In this document: one piece after another, positions 38,948 through 47,183 of the stretch
Layout: every line of letters starts with the position of its first letter
Numbering within the stretch: the stretch's first letter is position 1
Assembly: GCA_963800135.1 (NCBI GenBank)
Contig: CAWCZR010000006.1
Span: forward strand, 372,001-436,000
DNA: 64,000 nt
Direction of reading: 5' to 3'
DNA from: DASPSM01 sp963800135
GTDB taxonomy: Bacteria > Planctomycetota > Planctomycetia > Planctomycetales > Planctomycetaceae
The notes under the pieces: generated by a model
Database searches by the model: none
What the model was told of the DNA's origin: nothing
Seen by the model: only the letters and a program-made list of their open reading frames with translations
Program-made: the position numbers and the translations under genes

Positions 38948-39346
38948 CTATTCGGCGCGAACCACATTCTGACGAAACAGCGCCATCCCCGTCGCCAACG
39001 TCTGTTGCATTTGCTGCAGTCGCTCGTGCAGCTTGTGCAGCTCCTCGTGTTTAGCTGCGTTGAACTCGTGGCTCTTGAGAACCTGGCGATCGACGGCCGC
39101 GGATCGGCGGTGCTCGATCATGGCTCGCTCGTCCGCAAGTAGGCGGTTGCGATGTGCGGTGGTCCCATCGTCAAACTCGTCGAGATCATCGGCGTACTGC
39201 TCGACCATTTTCTGCAACTGTCGGTATTCGCGAGTCAGATCTTCGATCTCCTTCCGCCACGACTCGAGATAGAAGGTCCAACGGTCGATATCGTGGAACC
39301 ACTGCTTGTGGTCAAATTGGACATCCGATGCGGTTGTTATGGCCAT
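38948..39346 (-). CDS. Coiled-coil protein, related to the one at 27553-27960
   Basis: A 132-residue highly charged helical protein: HKQWFHDIDRWTFYLESW, then KEIEDLTREYRQLQKMVEQY and a long heptad stretch to LHERLQQMQQTLATG. No membrane segment or catalytic motif. The opening H-x-x-W, D-I-x-x-W and the overall length match the other coiled-coil gene at the opposite end of the Usp/PpsA cluster. It lies 130 bases upstream, on the same strand, of ppsA and just downstream of the BON-domain gene, so it may belong to that transcription unit. Confidence 0.7.
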   Translation of the reverse strand: MAITTASDVQFDHKQWFHDIDRWTFYLESWRKEIEDLTREYRQLQKMVEQYADDLDEFDDGTTAHRNRLLADERAMIEHRRSAAVDRQVLKSHEFNAAKHEELHKLHERLQQMQQTLATGMALFRQNVVRAE

Positions 39347-39369
39347 GACCTATTTCTCCAAATGTAGCC

Positions 39370-39747
39370 TTATCGCTCGTCGAAGCTCTTCAACGGCGAA
39401 TCTTCAGGCGGTGCTGAACGCGGCCGGTGCTCCGCGCCGCCGCGCTGAAGCCGGTAATTCCCCGAGTGAATCAGCCGTCCGGACGTCGGTGCCTCGCAGG
39501 AATCGACGGTGATGCGATTCTCCACCACATTCCAACCACAAAGCTCTTTGACGATGTGTTGCGCAAGCTGCTTGTCGTAGTAGGAAGTAGTTCGACCGAC
39601 GATGACGAGGCCGTGCGGCTCAACTCGGAGCTGCACTTCGCGAACCCGACACCCAGGTCGACATTGGAGCGCTTGTTCGATCGAGGGCACCTCGTCGATC
39701 ACTCTTCGACTTTGGCCATCGCCCTGCGCGAAGGGTACGCCAGTCAT
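39370..39747 (-). CDS. BON-domain protein
   Basis: A 125-residue protein with a BON fold in the centre: VREVQLRVEPHGLVIVGRTTS, YYDKQLAQHIVKELCG, then VVENRITV. This is the alpha-beta pattern of OsmY-type domains, with the conserved Gly of the GxV strand. No signal peptide is visible, so it is probably cytoplasmic, unlike OsmY. BON domains bind lipid or nucleotide and are commonly stress-induced. It sits upstream of the coiled-coil gene on the same strand and is divergent from the N-ATPase operon. Confidence 0.75.
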   Translation of the reverse strand: MTGVPFAQGDGQSRRVIDEVPSIEQALQCRPGCRVREVQLRVEPHGLVIVGRTTSYYDKQLAQHIVKELCGWNVVENRITVDSCEAPTSGRLIHSGNYRLQRGGAEHRPRSAPPEDSPLKSFDER

Positions 39748-40093
39748 CTTTTTGGCCCTCTCGTTCCGGGTGGTTGCTGCCGTTCATTTGCAGTTTGTGT
39801 GCCATCCGCGCCATTCCGAGGATTGCGGCCTGCCGAGAATTCGCGGCGGGTGCTCCTGATTCTCGCGATTTCCGCTGACCGACCGCGAAAAGGCGTCCGG
39901 AGCCTGTTTTAAGTAGCAGACGAATTCCGCGGCCGGGGAAGCCAGTCAAATGATTGTGCGTGCGAATCTGTGCAGAACGTGCGTTTCCGCACAGGCCGTC
40001 TGTCAGAATTGTCGATGCGACGCGGCATCGCCGGTCCGGTACGATGATTGCAATCGAGGAACGACGCTTCCCTGTATTGAAAGTCCTGGTCAC
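39748..40093. other. Promoter-containing gap upstream of the N-ATPase operon
   Basis: About 345 bases between the BON gene (minus) and atpD (plus). Open frames overlapping it on both strands have no recognisable content. The atpD frame is open upstream to 39950, but the added residues are Cys/Arg-rich and unlike any beta subunit, so I place the start at 40094. Confidence 0.45.
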
Positions 40094-41497
40094 ATGCCCG
40101 ATCAGCGTCAAGCCTCTTGTGTCGCGCTCAATGGTCGCGTCGTGGCGATCCGCGGCACGATCATCGACATAGCCTTTGATGACGGTCTCCCAAAGCTGGG
40201 AACCGCGCTCACGTGCCGCGCCGACTACGGCACAATCGTCGCATTCGTTCATTCGCACCTTGGAGACTGGACGGCCCGTGCGATCGCGATCGACAACACG
40301 CGCGGGCTTGCGCGAGGGACGCGTGTCACTGCCGACGGCTCAGCGCTGCGGATCCCTGTCGGCAAAGAGGTAATCGGGCGCGTCATCGACTTGAGAGGAC
40401 GGCCTCTCGACGGCGGCCCCGCTCTGGCGACGAAGGAATCTTGGCCCTTGCACCGCCCATCACCTCCTCCCTCCGCGCGCCGCGGTTTGGGAGAGATTTA
40501 CGCCACCGGCATCAAGGTCATCGATCTGTTCTGCCCGTTCGCCCGGGGGGGCCGGATCGCCGTATTTGGCGGCGCTGGGGTTGGGAAGACGGTGGTGCTC
40601 ACGGAATTCATCCACAACGCGATCAAAAAGTTCCAGGGCGTGGCTGTCTTCGCGGGAATTGGCGAACGGTCGCGGGAGGGGCTCGAGCTGTGGGAGGAGT
40701 TGCGCGAGCGCGGGTTCATGAACCGAACCGCGATGGTGTTTGGTCAAATGAAGGAGCCGCCCGGCGCCCGTTATATCGTGGGTCTGGCGGCTTTGTCTCT
40801 GGCTGAGTATTTTCGCGACGTCGAGAAGCAAAACGTTCTGTTCCTCGTCGACAACCTTTACCGGCACGTTCAGGCAGGAATGGAAGTCTCGGGCCTTCTC
40901 GGCCGCTCGCCCTCGCGCGTGGGTTACCAGCCGACGCTGGCGGCCGATATCGCCGCTCTTGAAGAACGCATCACGTCGACGGTGCATGGAGACATGCTCT
41001 CGGTGCAGGCCGTCTATGTTCCAGCAGATGACTATTCCGACCCGGCGATCCGCAACGCATTTTGGCACATGGACAGTGCGCTCGTGCTGTCGCGCGACGT
41101 GGCCGCCGAGGGAATCTACCCGGCCGTTGACCCACTTGCTTCGTCGTCGAAGGCTCTCGATCCGGCCGTTGTTGGCGAACGCCACTATCGCGTCGCGCAG
41201 GCCGCGCGGCGAGTTTTGGGGCGGTACAACGATCTACGCGATCTGATCTCGATGCTCGGAATCGACGAGCTTTCGAGCGACGACCGACAGCTCGTTGGCC
41301 GCGCGACGCGGTTGCGGAATTTCCTCACGCAGCCTTTCTTCGTCGCCGAACATTTCACCGGAATCAAGGGGGAAAGCGTCGCCCCCGACGCGACGGTTGC
41401 GGGAGTCGAGGCCATCCTTGACGGCCGCTGCGACAAGATACCAGAAGCCGATTTGTTCATGATCGGATCGCTCGACAAGGTGCTGCGACGTGTCTAG
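40094..41497 (+). CDS. atpD: N-type ATPase F1 subunit beta
   Basis: A 467-residue catalytic subunit of the alternative (N-type) F1Fo ATPase. Walker A is GGAGVGKTVVLTEF (about residue 158), followed by GERSREGLELWEELRERG with the catalytic Glu, the Walker B region VLFLVDNLYRH and the VGYQPTLAADIAALEERITST block. Start ATG 40094 (MPDQRQAS). The gene leads an eight-gene operon in the order D-C-Q-B-E-F-A-G with overlapping ends, different from the standard BEFHAGDC order and characteristic of N-ATPases. These are thought to be second, horizontally spread ion-pumping ATPases. Confidence 0.95.
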   Translation: MPDQRQASCVALNGRVVAIRGTIIDIAFDDGLPKLGTALTCRADYGTIVAFVHSHLGDWTARAIAIDNTRGLARGTRVTADGSALRIPVGKEVIGRVIDLRGRPLDGGPALATKESWPLHRPSPPPSARRGLGEIYATGIKVIDLFCPFARGGRIAVFGGAGVGKTVVLTEFIHNAIKKFQGVAVFAGIGERSREGLELWEELRERGFMNRTAMVFGQMKEPPGARYIVGLAALSLAEYFRDVEKQNVLFLVDNLYRHVQAGMEVSGLLGRSPSRVGYQPTLAADIAALEERITSTVHGDMLSVQAVYVPADDYSDPAIRNAFWHMDSALVLSRDVAAEGIYPAVDPLASSSKALDPAVVGERHYRVAQAARRVLGRYNDLRDLISMLGIDELSSDDRQLVGRATRLRNFLTQPFFVAEHFTGIKGESVAPDATVAGVEAILDGRCDKIPEADLFMIGSLDKVLRRV

Positions 41498-41912
41498 TGC
41501 GACCCTGCGTTTTGTGATTCGGACGCCGAAGGAGCCGATCCTCGATCAGGCAGCCTCGTCGGTGCGCGTGCCGACGCAGACTGGGCAGGTCGGACTGCGG
41601 CCGCGAAACGAACCGACAATTCTGGCTATCGAGGCGGGCCTGATTGTGATTCGCGTGGGGACCGACTTCCGCTACGCGGGCTCGGCAGGAGGGCTCTTGC
41701 GCTGCGACGGGTTGATTGCCATCCTGCTCACGCCGCTGGCCGTCATCGGTGAGGAGCCTGACACAGTTGTGGCCGAGCTCGATCGCGTTCTGGCCATTCC
41801 CACGGAAGAGGCCGCAATTCGCAAGGCTCTCGCGCAGATCGAAATGAGAATCCACGAAGAGCTGCGCAGCGCCGACGAGCTGCATAAGTCGCTGCGGCGA
41901 GGCGTAACGTGA
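41490..41912 (+). CDS. atpC: N-type ATPase F1 subunit epsilon
   Basis: A 140-residue epsilon subunit, starting at GTG 41490 and overlapping the atpD stop by 8 bases. The N-terminal beta-sandwich is visible in LRFVIRTPKEPILDQAASSV, GQVGLRPRNEP and GLIVIRVG; the C-terminal helical part is AIRKALAQIEMRIHEELRSA. It links the central stalk to the c-ring and can brake ATP hydrolysis. Its position directly after beta is typical of this operon type. Confidence 0.9.
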   Translation: MSSATLRFVIRTPKEPILDQAASSVRVPTQTGQVGLRPRNEPTILAIEAGLIVIRVGTDFRYAGSAGGLLRCDGLIAILLTPLAVIGEEPDTVVAELDRVLAIPTEEAAIRKALAQIEMRIHEELRSADELHKSLRRGVT

Positions 41913-42226
41913 GCGAACAGGATAAAGACCAGGACAAGCTAGTCGATCACCTGCGCGACGCGGTGCGGAGCGACTCGGCTCGGCGGACGCGCCGTGAGCC
42001 CGGCTCGCGGACATTTTGGCAGTCACTCGGCGTTCTGGGCATGGTCGGCTGGCCGATCGCGTTGGCATCGATTGCCGGGGTCTTGCTTGGACGCTGGCTG
42101 GACCATCGCTGGGCGACCGGCCCCCAATTCACCCTGTTATCCCTGCTGGTTGGGGTCGCCGTCGGTTGCTACGCGGCTTGGACTTCGCTTTCGCGCCGCA
42201 ACGGGTCCGCAGGCCATCATCGATGA
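41909..42226 (+). CDS. atpQ: N-type ATPase AtpQ/AtpI-like membrane protein
   Basis: A 105-residue protein with a charged N-terminus and two membrane segments: MVGWPIALASIAGVLLGRWLD (about 45-65) and FTLLSLLVGVAVGCYAAW (about 73-92). It belongs to the AtpI-like family that helps c-ring assembly or carries Mg2+/Ca2+. GTG 41909 overlaps atpC by four bases and its TGA overlaps the ATG of atpB. In described N-ATPase operons a second small protein, AtpR, follows AtpQ; the overlap here leaves no room for it. Confidence 0.85.
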   Translation: MSEQDKDQDKLVDHLRDAVRSDSARRTRREPGSRTFWQSLGVLGMVGWPIALASIAGVLLGRWLDHRWATGPQFTLLSLLVGVAVGCYAAWTSLSRRNGSAGHHR

Positions 42227-42894
42227 AACCGCAACTTTTCGCGGATCCAGTTCTGTTTTGGGTCGGAACATTCCCGGTCACGGAGACGATGTGTAACTCG
42301 ACCATCGTCACGCTCGTGGTCGCCTCGATCGCAACTGTGATGGGAATCTTTGTGAAACGTGACCCGCGAAACTGGCTCTCCGGATTGGCGATGTGGATCG
42401 TCGAGACTTTGGATGAACAGGTGCAGCAAATCGTCGGCCACCCGGATCAGGCGGTTTCGACCCTGGTCGGCGCGCTCTTCCTGTTCATTGCTGGGTGCAA
42501 CCTCGCAGGACAATTGCCGGGCGTGCAGCCCGCGACGGCCAACCTAGCGACCAGTTCGGCCCTGGCGGTGATCGTCTTTTTGGCCGTCCCGATCGCGGGT
42601 ATTCGGGCACATGGCGCCTGGAAATATGTGAAGCACTATTTCCAGCCGAATCCGCTCATGATGCCGCTCCATTTGCTCTCTGAAGTTTCCCGTACGCTGG
42701 CGCTTTCGATCCGCTTGTTCGGCAATGTCCTGTCGGGACATTTGATTGTGGCAATTCTGGTGAGCCTGGCCGGTCTGCTGCTTCCGACGCCGCTGATGGC
42801 CCTTGACTTATTGATCGGCCTGTTGCAGGCCTACATTTTTGCAGTGCTAGCCACCGTCTACATTGGCGCGGCAATCAGCGCCGGAGAGGAGTGA
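42223..42894 (+). CDS. atpB: N-type ATPase Fo subunit a
   Basis: A 223-residue integral membrane subunit with about five helices that provides the ion half-channels. The essential Arg lies in the helix LALSIRLFGNVLSGHLIVAI (about residues 160-179), followed by the last helix LLIGLLQAYIFAVLATVYIG. ATG 42223 overlaps the preceding stop codon, and the frame ends with TGA at 42894. The short length and the absence of a signal-like N-terminal extension match the N-type family. Confidence 0.93.
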   Translation: MKPQLFADPVLFWVGTFPVTETMCNSTIVTLVVASIATVMGIFVKRDPRNWLSGLAMWIVETLDEQVQQIVGHPDQAVSTLVGALFLFIAGCNLAGQLPGVQPATANLATSSALAVIVFLAVPIAGIRAHGAWKYVKHYFQPNPLMMPLHLLSEVSRTLALSIRLFGNVLSGHLIVAILVSLAGLLLPTPLMALDLLIGLLQAYIFAVLATVYIGAAISAGEE

Positions 42895-42896
42895 CA

Positions 42897-43163
42897 GTGC
42901 AGGAACACACGCTAATCGTTGTCGTTTCGATCGCGACCGCAGGACTGACGATGGCACTCGGCGCTATCGGGGCGGCAATCGGCGAGAGTCGCATCGCTAG
43001 CGCCGCCATGGATGCCCTGGCGCGGCAGCCGGACGAATCTTCGTCGATCACTCGCACGCTCTTCGTGAGCCTGGCGATGGTCGAATCGACGGCCATTTTC
43101 TGCCTGGTCATCGCTCTGGTGCTGTTGTTTGTGAATCCGTTTGCCGTGTCATCGGGAGGTTGA
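42897..43163 (+). CDS. atpE: N-type ATPase Fo subunit c with two membrane carboxylates
   Basis: An 88-residue two-helix rotor subunit. GGAGAGGA at 42883-42890 favours GTG 42897; GTG 42891, overlapping the atpB stop, is the alternative and adds two residues. Helix 1 reads GAIGAAIGESRIASAAM and helix 2 reads SLAMVESTAIFCLVIAL, joined by the polar ARQPD loop. Helix 2 has the ion-binding Glu (codon 43083) followed by Ser-Thr. Helix 1 has a second Glu (codon 42984), exactly where sodium-binding c subunits carry Gln32. This double-carboxylate pattern is known from N-ATPases, where it has been linked to sodium or to two-carboxylate proton coupling. Confidence 0.93.
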   Translation: MQEHTLIVVVSIATAGLTMALGAIGAAIGESRIASAAMDALARQPDESSSITRTLFVSLAMVESTAIFCLVIALVLLFVNPFAVSSGG

Positions 43164-43171
43164 CCCAAGCT

Positions 43172-43921
43172 GTGTCACCGAGATTGGTCACCTTTCTCTA
43201 CGAGACGTTGAATTTCGCCGTCTTGGCGACGTTGCTGGGGTGGTTTTTTTTCAGGCCGGCCCGACAGGCGTTGGAGCTCTATCGGCGCCGACAAGCGGAA
43301 GCGCTCGAAAACGCCGAAAACATTCGCGCGGACACCATGCGCTTGCACGACGAAATTGACCAGCAACGGGCCGCGCTCAACGCCGAACTGGGACATTTGC
43401 GGACGGAGGAACTTGCTGCCGCGCGCCGTCAGGCGCAGCAGCTACTGACCGAGGCCGATACACTCGCCACCCGAAAACAGACAGATGCAATTCGTCGTGT
43501 GCGGCATTTAGAGGAAACGCAGACAGCGCAGCTTGGGCAGGCGGCCGCAAGCGCGGCTGCAAGCGTCGTGGCAAGACTACTGGAACAGGTGAACAGCCCG
43601 AGCCTGGAGGCGGGCCTGGTCCGCTTTGCCTGTAATGAACTGCGAAAAATCCCCAAGGCATCGCTGGGCTCCGTACGCATCGAAACGGCCCGTCCGCTGT
43701 CGAGTGAGGATCTCGACACGATTCGTGCGGTGATCAATGGCATCCATCCGGGGCCACCCTACCACGTCAACAACGCACTGGGGGCGGGAGTCCGGATCTG
43801 GACGGCGCAGGGACTGATCGATGCGTCGTTAGCTGGGCTTTCGCTTCACGCCGCGCAGGTGTTGAGAAGCGAGCTCAACCATCAGGCCGTCCCCGCCGAG
43901 GCAGAAAGCGAACATGGCTGA
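43172..43921 (+). CDS. atpF: N-type ATPase subunit b with a delta-like C-terminal domain
   Basis: About 249 residues, much longer than a usual b subunit of about 160. A single N-terminal membrane helix (FAVLATLLGWFFF) is followed by a long charged helix (about 30-150). The last 85 residues, IETARPLSSEDLDTIRAVI and then VNNALGAGVRIWTAQGLIDAS, match the C-terminal domain of the delta (OSCP) subunit. The operon contains no separate delta gene, so this fusion likely supplies the peripheral-stalk contact. GTG 43172 was preferred over TTG 43160 because GGGAGG lies at 43154-43159, too close to the TTG. Confidence 0.85.
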   Translation: MSPRLVTFLYETLNFAVLATLLGWFFFRPARQALELYRRRQAEALENAENIRADTMRLHDEIDQQRAALNAELGHLRTEELAAARRQAQQLLTEADTLATRKQTDAIRRVRHLEETQTAQLGQAAASAAASVVARLLEQVNSPSLEAGLVRFACNELRKIPKASLGSVRIETARPLSSEDLDTIRAVINGIHPGPPYHVNNALGAGVRIWTAQGLIDASLAGLSLHAAQVLRSELNHQAVPAEAESEHG

Positions 43922-45436
43922 CCACATTGCAGCCGTCGAGGCGAAACTGCGGCGGGCGGGGCAGACCGTCGACTTGACCCGCGCAATGCAACCGCGCGCG
44001 CCGTGCACAATGTCGGCGACGGGGTAGCGTTGATTTCCGGTCTTCCGGATGTTCGCTTCGAGGAACTGCTCGCGTTCGACTCGGGCGCGTTCGGAATGGC
44101 CTTCGAACTCAGGTCTGACGAACTCGGCGCTGTGCTGTTGAGTGGGGGTGACGCCGTTTGCGAGGGCGAAGGGGTGGTCGGCACCGGACGCCTTCCTGAT
44201 TTGGGCGTCGGTGAAGACACGCTTGGGCGAATTCTTGATCCCCTGGGGAATCCCCTAGATGATGGCACAAATATCCAGGAAACCATCCGCCTGCCCCTCT
44301 TCCAGCCGGCGCCTGAGATCATCGAACGCCGCAAAGTCGACCAGACATTGTGGACCGGTGTCATGGCCGTTGATGCGGCAATTCCCATCGGCCGGGGGCA
44401 GCGTGAGCTTATTATCGGCGACCGCGACATCGGCAAAACTTCGCTGGCGATCGATTTCGTGGCCGCGCAGCGCTCGAACGACGTTGTCTGCGTCTATGTC
44501 GTCATCGGGCAGCCGATGTCGCGAGTCCTCGGCCTTCGCGACACGCTCGAACGGGCGGGGTGCCTCTCGAATACGGCGCTGATTGCTGCCCCATCGTCGT
44601 CGAGCCCGGGTCTTCAGTATCTGGCCCCCTACGCAGGGGCATCGGTCGCAGAATACTTCCGTGATCGAGGCGGCCATGTGCTTGTGGTTTATGACGATCT
44701 GACGAAACACGCCGATGCCTACCGCGAACTGGCGCTTCTGCTCGGCCGACCTCCGGGCCGCGAGGCTTTTCCCGGGGACATCTTTCACGTCCACGCGGAG
44801 CTCTTGGAACGTGCCGCCGCCTTGAGCCCCGAACGGGGAGGAGGCAGCGTGACAGCGTTTCCGCTCGTCGAGACCAGCGACGGAGACATCGCGGCCTACA
44901 TTCCCACCAACTTGATCTCGATTACCGACGGGCAGATCTTTCTCGAGAAGGGGCGTTTCGAGCGAGATCTGCGTCCGGCGATTGATATTGGGCGGAGCGT
45001 TTCCCGTATCGGTGCCGTCGCCCAACCGCCGGCTATGCGTGCCGCTTCAAAGAATTTCAAAATCGAGCTGTCGCGAATCGAGGCGCTCGAGAAGCTTTCG
45101 CGAGTTGGGCTCGATATCGACATCACTACGCAAGCGACACTCAAGCGAGGCAATATCCTGCGAGCCTTGTTGCGCCAACCGCGCTTGTGTCCTCGCAGTA
45201 TCGCCCATCAGGTGATCGCCTTGACGGCCGCCGGCGAAGGTTGGCTCGACCAGTTCTCGCCACGGCGAGCGGCGGTTGTGGTCGACATCCTGGTCGGCAC
45301 GGCGCGCGGGGAGCAACCCGATCTCTTCGCGGAACTGGATGCCGGCAAACTGCCGTCCGGCGACTGGAAGGCGAAACTCCGCAGCCTGGTCCCGCGAGCC
45401 GAGGCCATCGCGAGCGAGACGTCTCATGAAGCGTGA
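43914..45436 (+). CDS. atpA: N-type ATPase F1 subunit alpha; probable frameshift near the N-terminus
   Basis: About 507 residues. From 44003 the frame reads VGDGVALISGLPDV, then the Walker A-like GDRDIGKTSLAIDF (canonical GDRQTGKT), the VVYDDLTKHADAYRELALLL block and SVSRIGAVAQPPAMR. The expected N-terminal helix (MADHIAAVEAKLRRAG) is encoded in another frame from ATG 43914, which overlaps the atpF stop. One missing base between about 43950 and 43995 would join the two. If the break were real, translation would have to restart inside the beta-barrel domain, which is unlikely in an otherwise intact operon. The alpha subunit forms non-catalytic nucleotide sites. Confidence 0.88.
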
Positions 45437-46253
45437 ACAGGACTTCGCCCGTCGTCTGCAGACGCTCGAGGCACTTCACGATGCGGTGAGCGCGATGCGA
45501 TCACTGTCGGCCCACCACTTTCGTGTCGTCCGTGGCGCGCTTCCCCCAGCGCGGGAGTACCGCAAGGAGATCGACGGCATTGTCGACGCGATCGGCATCC
45601 ACCAAGCCTCTAATCCGCAAGCGCCGACAGGCCTGTTGGCAGTGACCTCCGATTTTGGACTGTGCAGCGATTACAACACGACGATCGCCCAGACATGTCT
45701 CAAAGAAGCTCAGGACCGCGGCCCAGTCAGCCTCTACTGCTTCGGTCGCCGCGGCCGCAATGTTCTGGCGAAATCAGAGCGCGAGCCCAAACAGTCATTC
45801 GACGCGCCGACCAGTGCGGATGGCGTGACGCGCGCCCTGATGAAGCTCGCCCGCGATCTGTTGGAAGACTTTGTAACCGGACAAATCAGCAGTTTGTGGG
45901 TCGTTTCGGCCCGTTTCGATGGCGTGGGCCACTTCGCTCCCGTGACAAACCGCGTGCTTCCGGTGACCTCGAGATCACTGGTGTCCAGTCCGCGACCCTC
46001 TCCCTACATCGACGCGCGCTATTTGGAAGCGGTGGCCGTCCGCGAATTCTTATACGTCACTTTGTACGAGATCTTGCTGGACGCCCTGGCGGCCGAACAC
46101 GGAATGCGAATCGTTGCCGCCGAGTCGGCCCTCCAATGGCTCGACGGCACGATCACGTTGACCAAGCGCCTTCTAACGTCGAGTCGGAGCGAAGCGTCGA
46201 CCCAGGAGCTGCTCGACATCGTCTCGGGCAGGCGCAACGTCCAAAGCTATTGA
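45426..46253 (+). CDS. atpG: N-type ATPase F1 subunit gamma
   Basis: A 275-residue central-stalk subunit. ATG 45426 overlaps the alpha gene by 11 bases. N- and C-terminal helices form the rotor coiled coil (LQTLEALHDAVSAMRSLSAH; ITLTKRLLTSSRSEASTQEL), and the Rossmann-like middle has LLAVTSDFGLCSDYN in place of the usual SDRGLCG-N. It is quite divergent from housekeeping gamma subunits, as is usual for N-ATPases. It is the last gene of the operon. Confidence 0.88.
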   Translation: MKREQDFARRLQTLEALHDAVSAMRSLSAHHFRVVRGALPPAREYRKEIDGIVDAIGIHQASNPQAPTGLLAVTSDFGLCSDYNTTIAQTCLKEAQDRGPVSLYCFGRRGRNVLAKSEREPKQSFDAPTSADGVTRALMKLARDLLEDFVTGQISSLWVVSARFDGVGHFAPVTNRVLPVTSRSLVSSPRPSPYIDARYLEAVAVREFLYVTLYEILLDALAAEHGMRIVAAESALQWLDGTITLTKRLLTSSRSEASTQELLDIVSGRRNVQSY

Positions 46254-46278
46254 GCGCTGCGTGCGTTGATTCGTTAGG

Positions 46279-46731
46279 TCAAGCGGCCGCGATGGTCTTC
46301 GTCTCTGCGACCCATAACGCGCGGACCACTGCGGGAAGCGCCCCTTGGACCTTCGTGATTTGTCCCTCCGTGAGATGCTTGGAGAGCGTCCTGAGCACCG
46401 CGCCTGCGATCTGCCGCGAGTCGGCCTCGATGTCGTGCAGAAACGCGTCCGTGATATGCATCAAGAACAGATCCAGCGAGCGTTCTTTGACCGGCTTATG
46501 AGCGGGATGCCAGCCCTCGTAATAAAAGCCACGAATCAGCATCGGGAGTTGTGCTCCGAAATGGGCGGCACCATCGACGGTCAATCGATCCCGCAGGGTA
46601 TGCAGAACAACGCGGAGGGCCGTGTAGGCCCGATGACGATCATCCCAACCCATTTCCCGCATGATGTCGTCAAGCCAGATATTGGTCGACTGAATAGAAC
46701 TGTCGAAAGTCTTCACACCTGTCGCGCTCAT
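46279..46731 (-). CDS. DUF2267 protein
   Basis: A 150-residue helical protein of the DUF2267 family: FDSSIQSTNIWLDDIMREM, then RHRAYTALRVVLHTLRDRLT, HFGAQLPMLIRGFYYEGW and GQITKVQGALPAVVRALW. These helices resemble a repeated helical bundle of unknown function, often located beside Hsp20, Usp and BON genes. It is convergent with atpG, 25 bases away, and divergent from the hsp20 gene. Confidence 0.9.
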   Translation of the reverse strand: MSATGVKTFDSSIQSTNIWLDDIMREMGWDDRHRAYTALRVVLHTLRDRLTVDGAAHFGAQLPMLIRGFYYEGWHPAHKPVKERSLDLFLMHITDAFLHDIEADSRQIAGAVLRTLSKHLTEGQITKVQGALPAVVRALWVAETKTIAAA

Positions 46732-47183
46732 GGGACTCTTTCCTCAAGTTAAATGACGTGGTGCGGTCGTGAACGGCTGCTTGAAACGCAATTCCGATGC
46801 CGGGAGCTCTCACACGAGCTCGGAGAGCACAAACCGACCTTGGCCCGCAAACACTCGGCTTACATCGTGAGAGCAGGGCTACCCCCGGTCCGCCTCGCTT
46901 TGACGTTCGCAATGTGCACGCGCGATGTCGCACGCTTTTGTGCGAGCGGGCACACCGGCCGCGATCATCTGGTCCGCAACCTCACTTTTTCATCCGCGAA
47001 TGCTGCGGTTCTTGGATTCGATGTCGCTGCTTTTCACGAGAAAGAGAAGAGCAGCAGCGGAATCGACGGCCAACTTCGGTTCTGGTATGCGATCTGCAAA
47101 GAGCAGGCGTAGACGACTGCTACATCGTTGTTCAGTCGGCCGAGCAAGACCGAGCCAGGAGCAAGAGCCGAAGGAGTTCCACG
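46732..47183. other. Divergent intergenic region with no convincing gene
   Basis: About 450 bases between DUF2267 (minus) and hsp20 (plus). A 119-codon plus frame at 46753-47112 has an atypical composition (many Cys, Trp, Arg) and no ribosome-binding site. I find no heat-shock CIRCE element. It should contain both promoters. Confidence 0.4.

Noticed and set aside
39950..40093. Upstream extension of atpD by 48 codons
   Set aside because: The added residues are Cys/Arg-rich and unlike any beta subunit; the family N-terminus fits ATG 40094.
46753..47112. 119-codon plus frame upstream of hsp20
   Set aside because: No ribosome-binding site, odd composition with scattered Cys and Trp, and no domain. 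It lies in the divergent promoter region.
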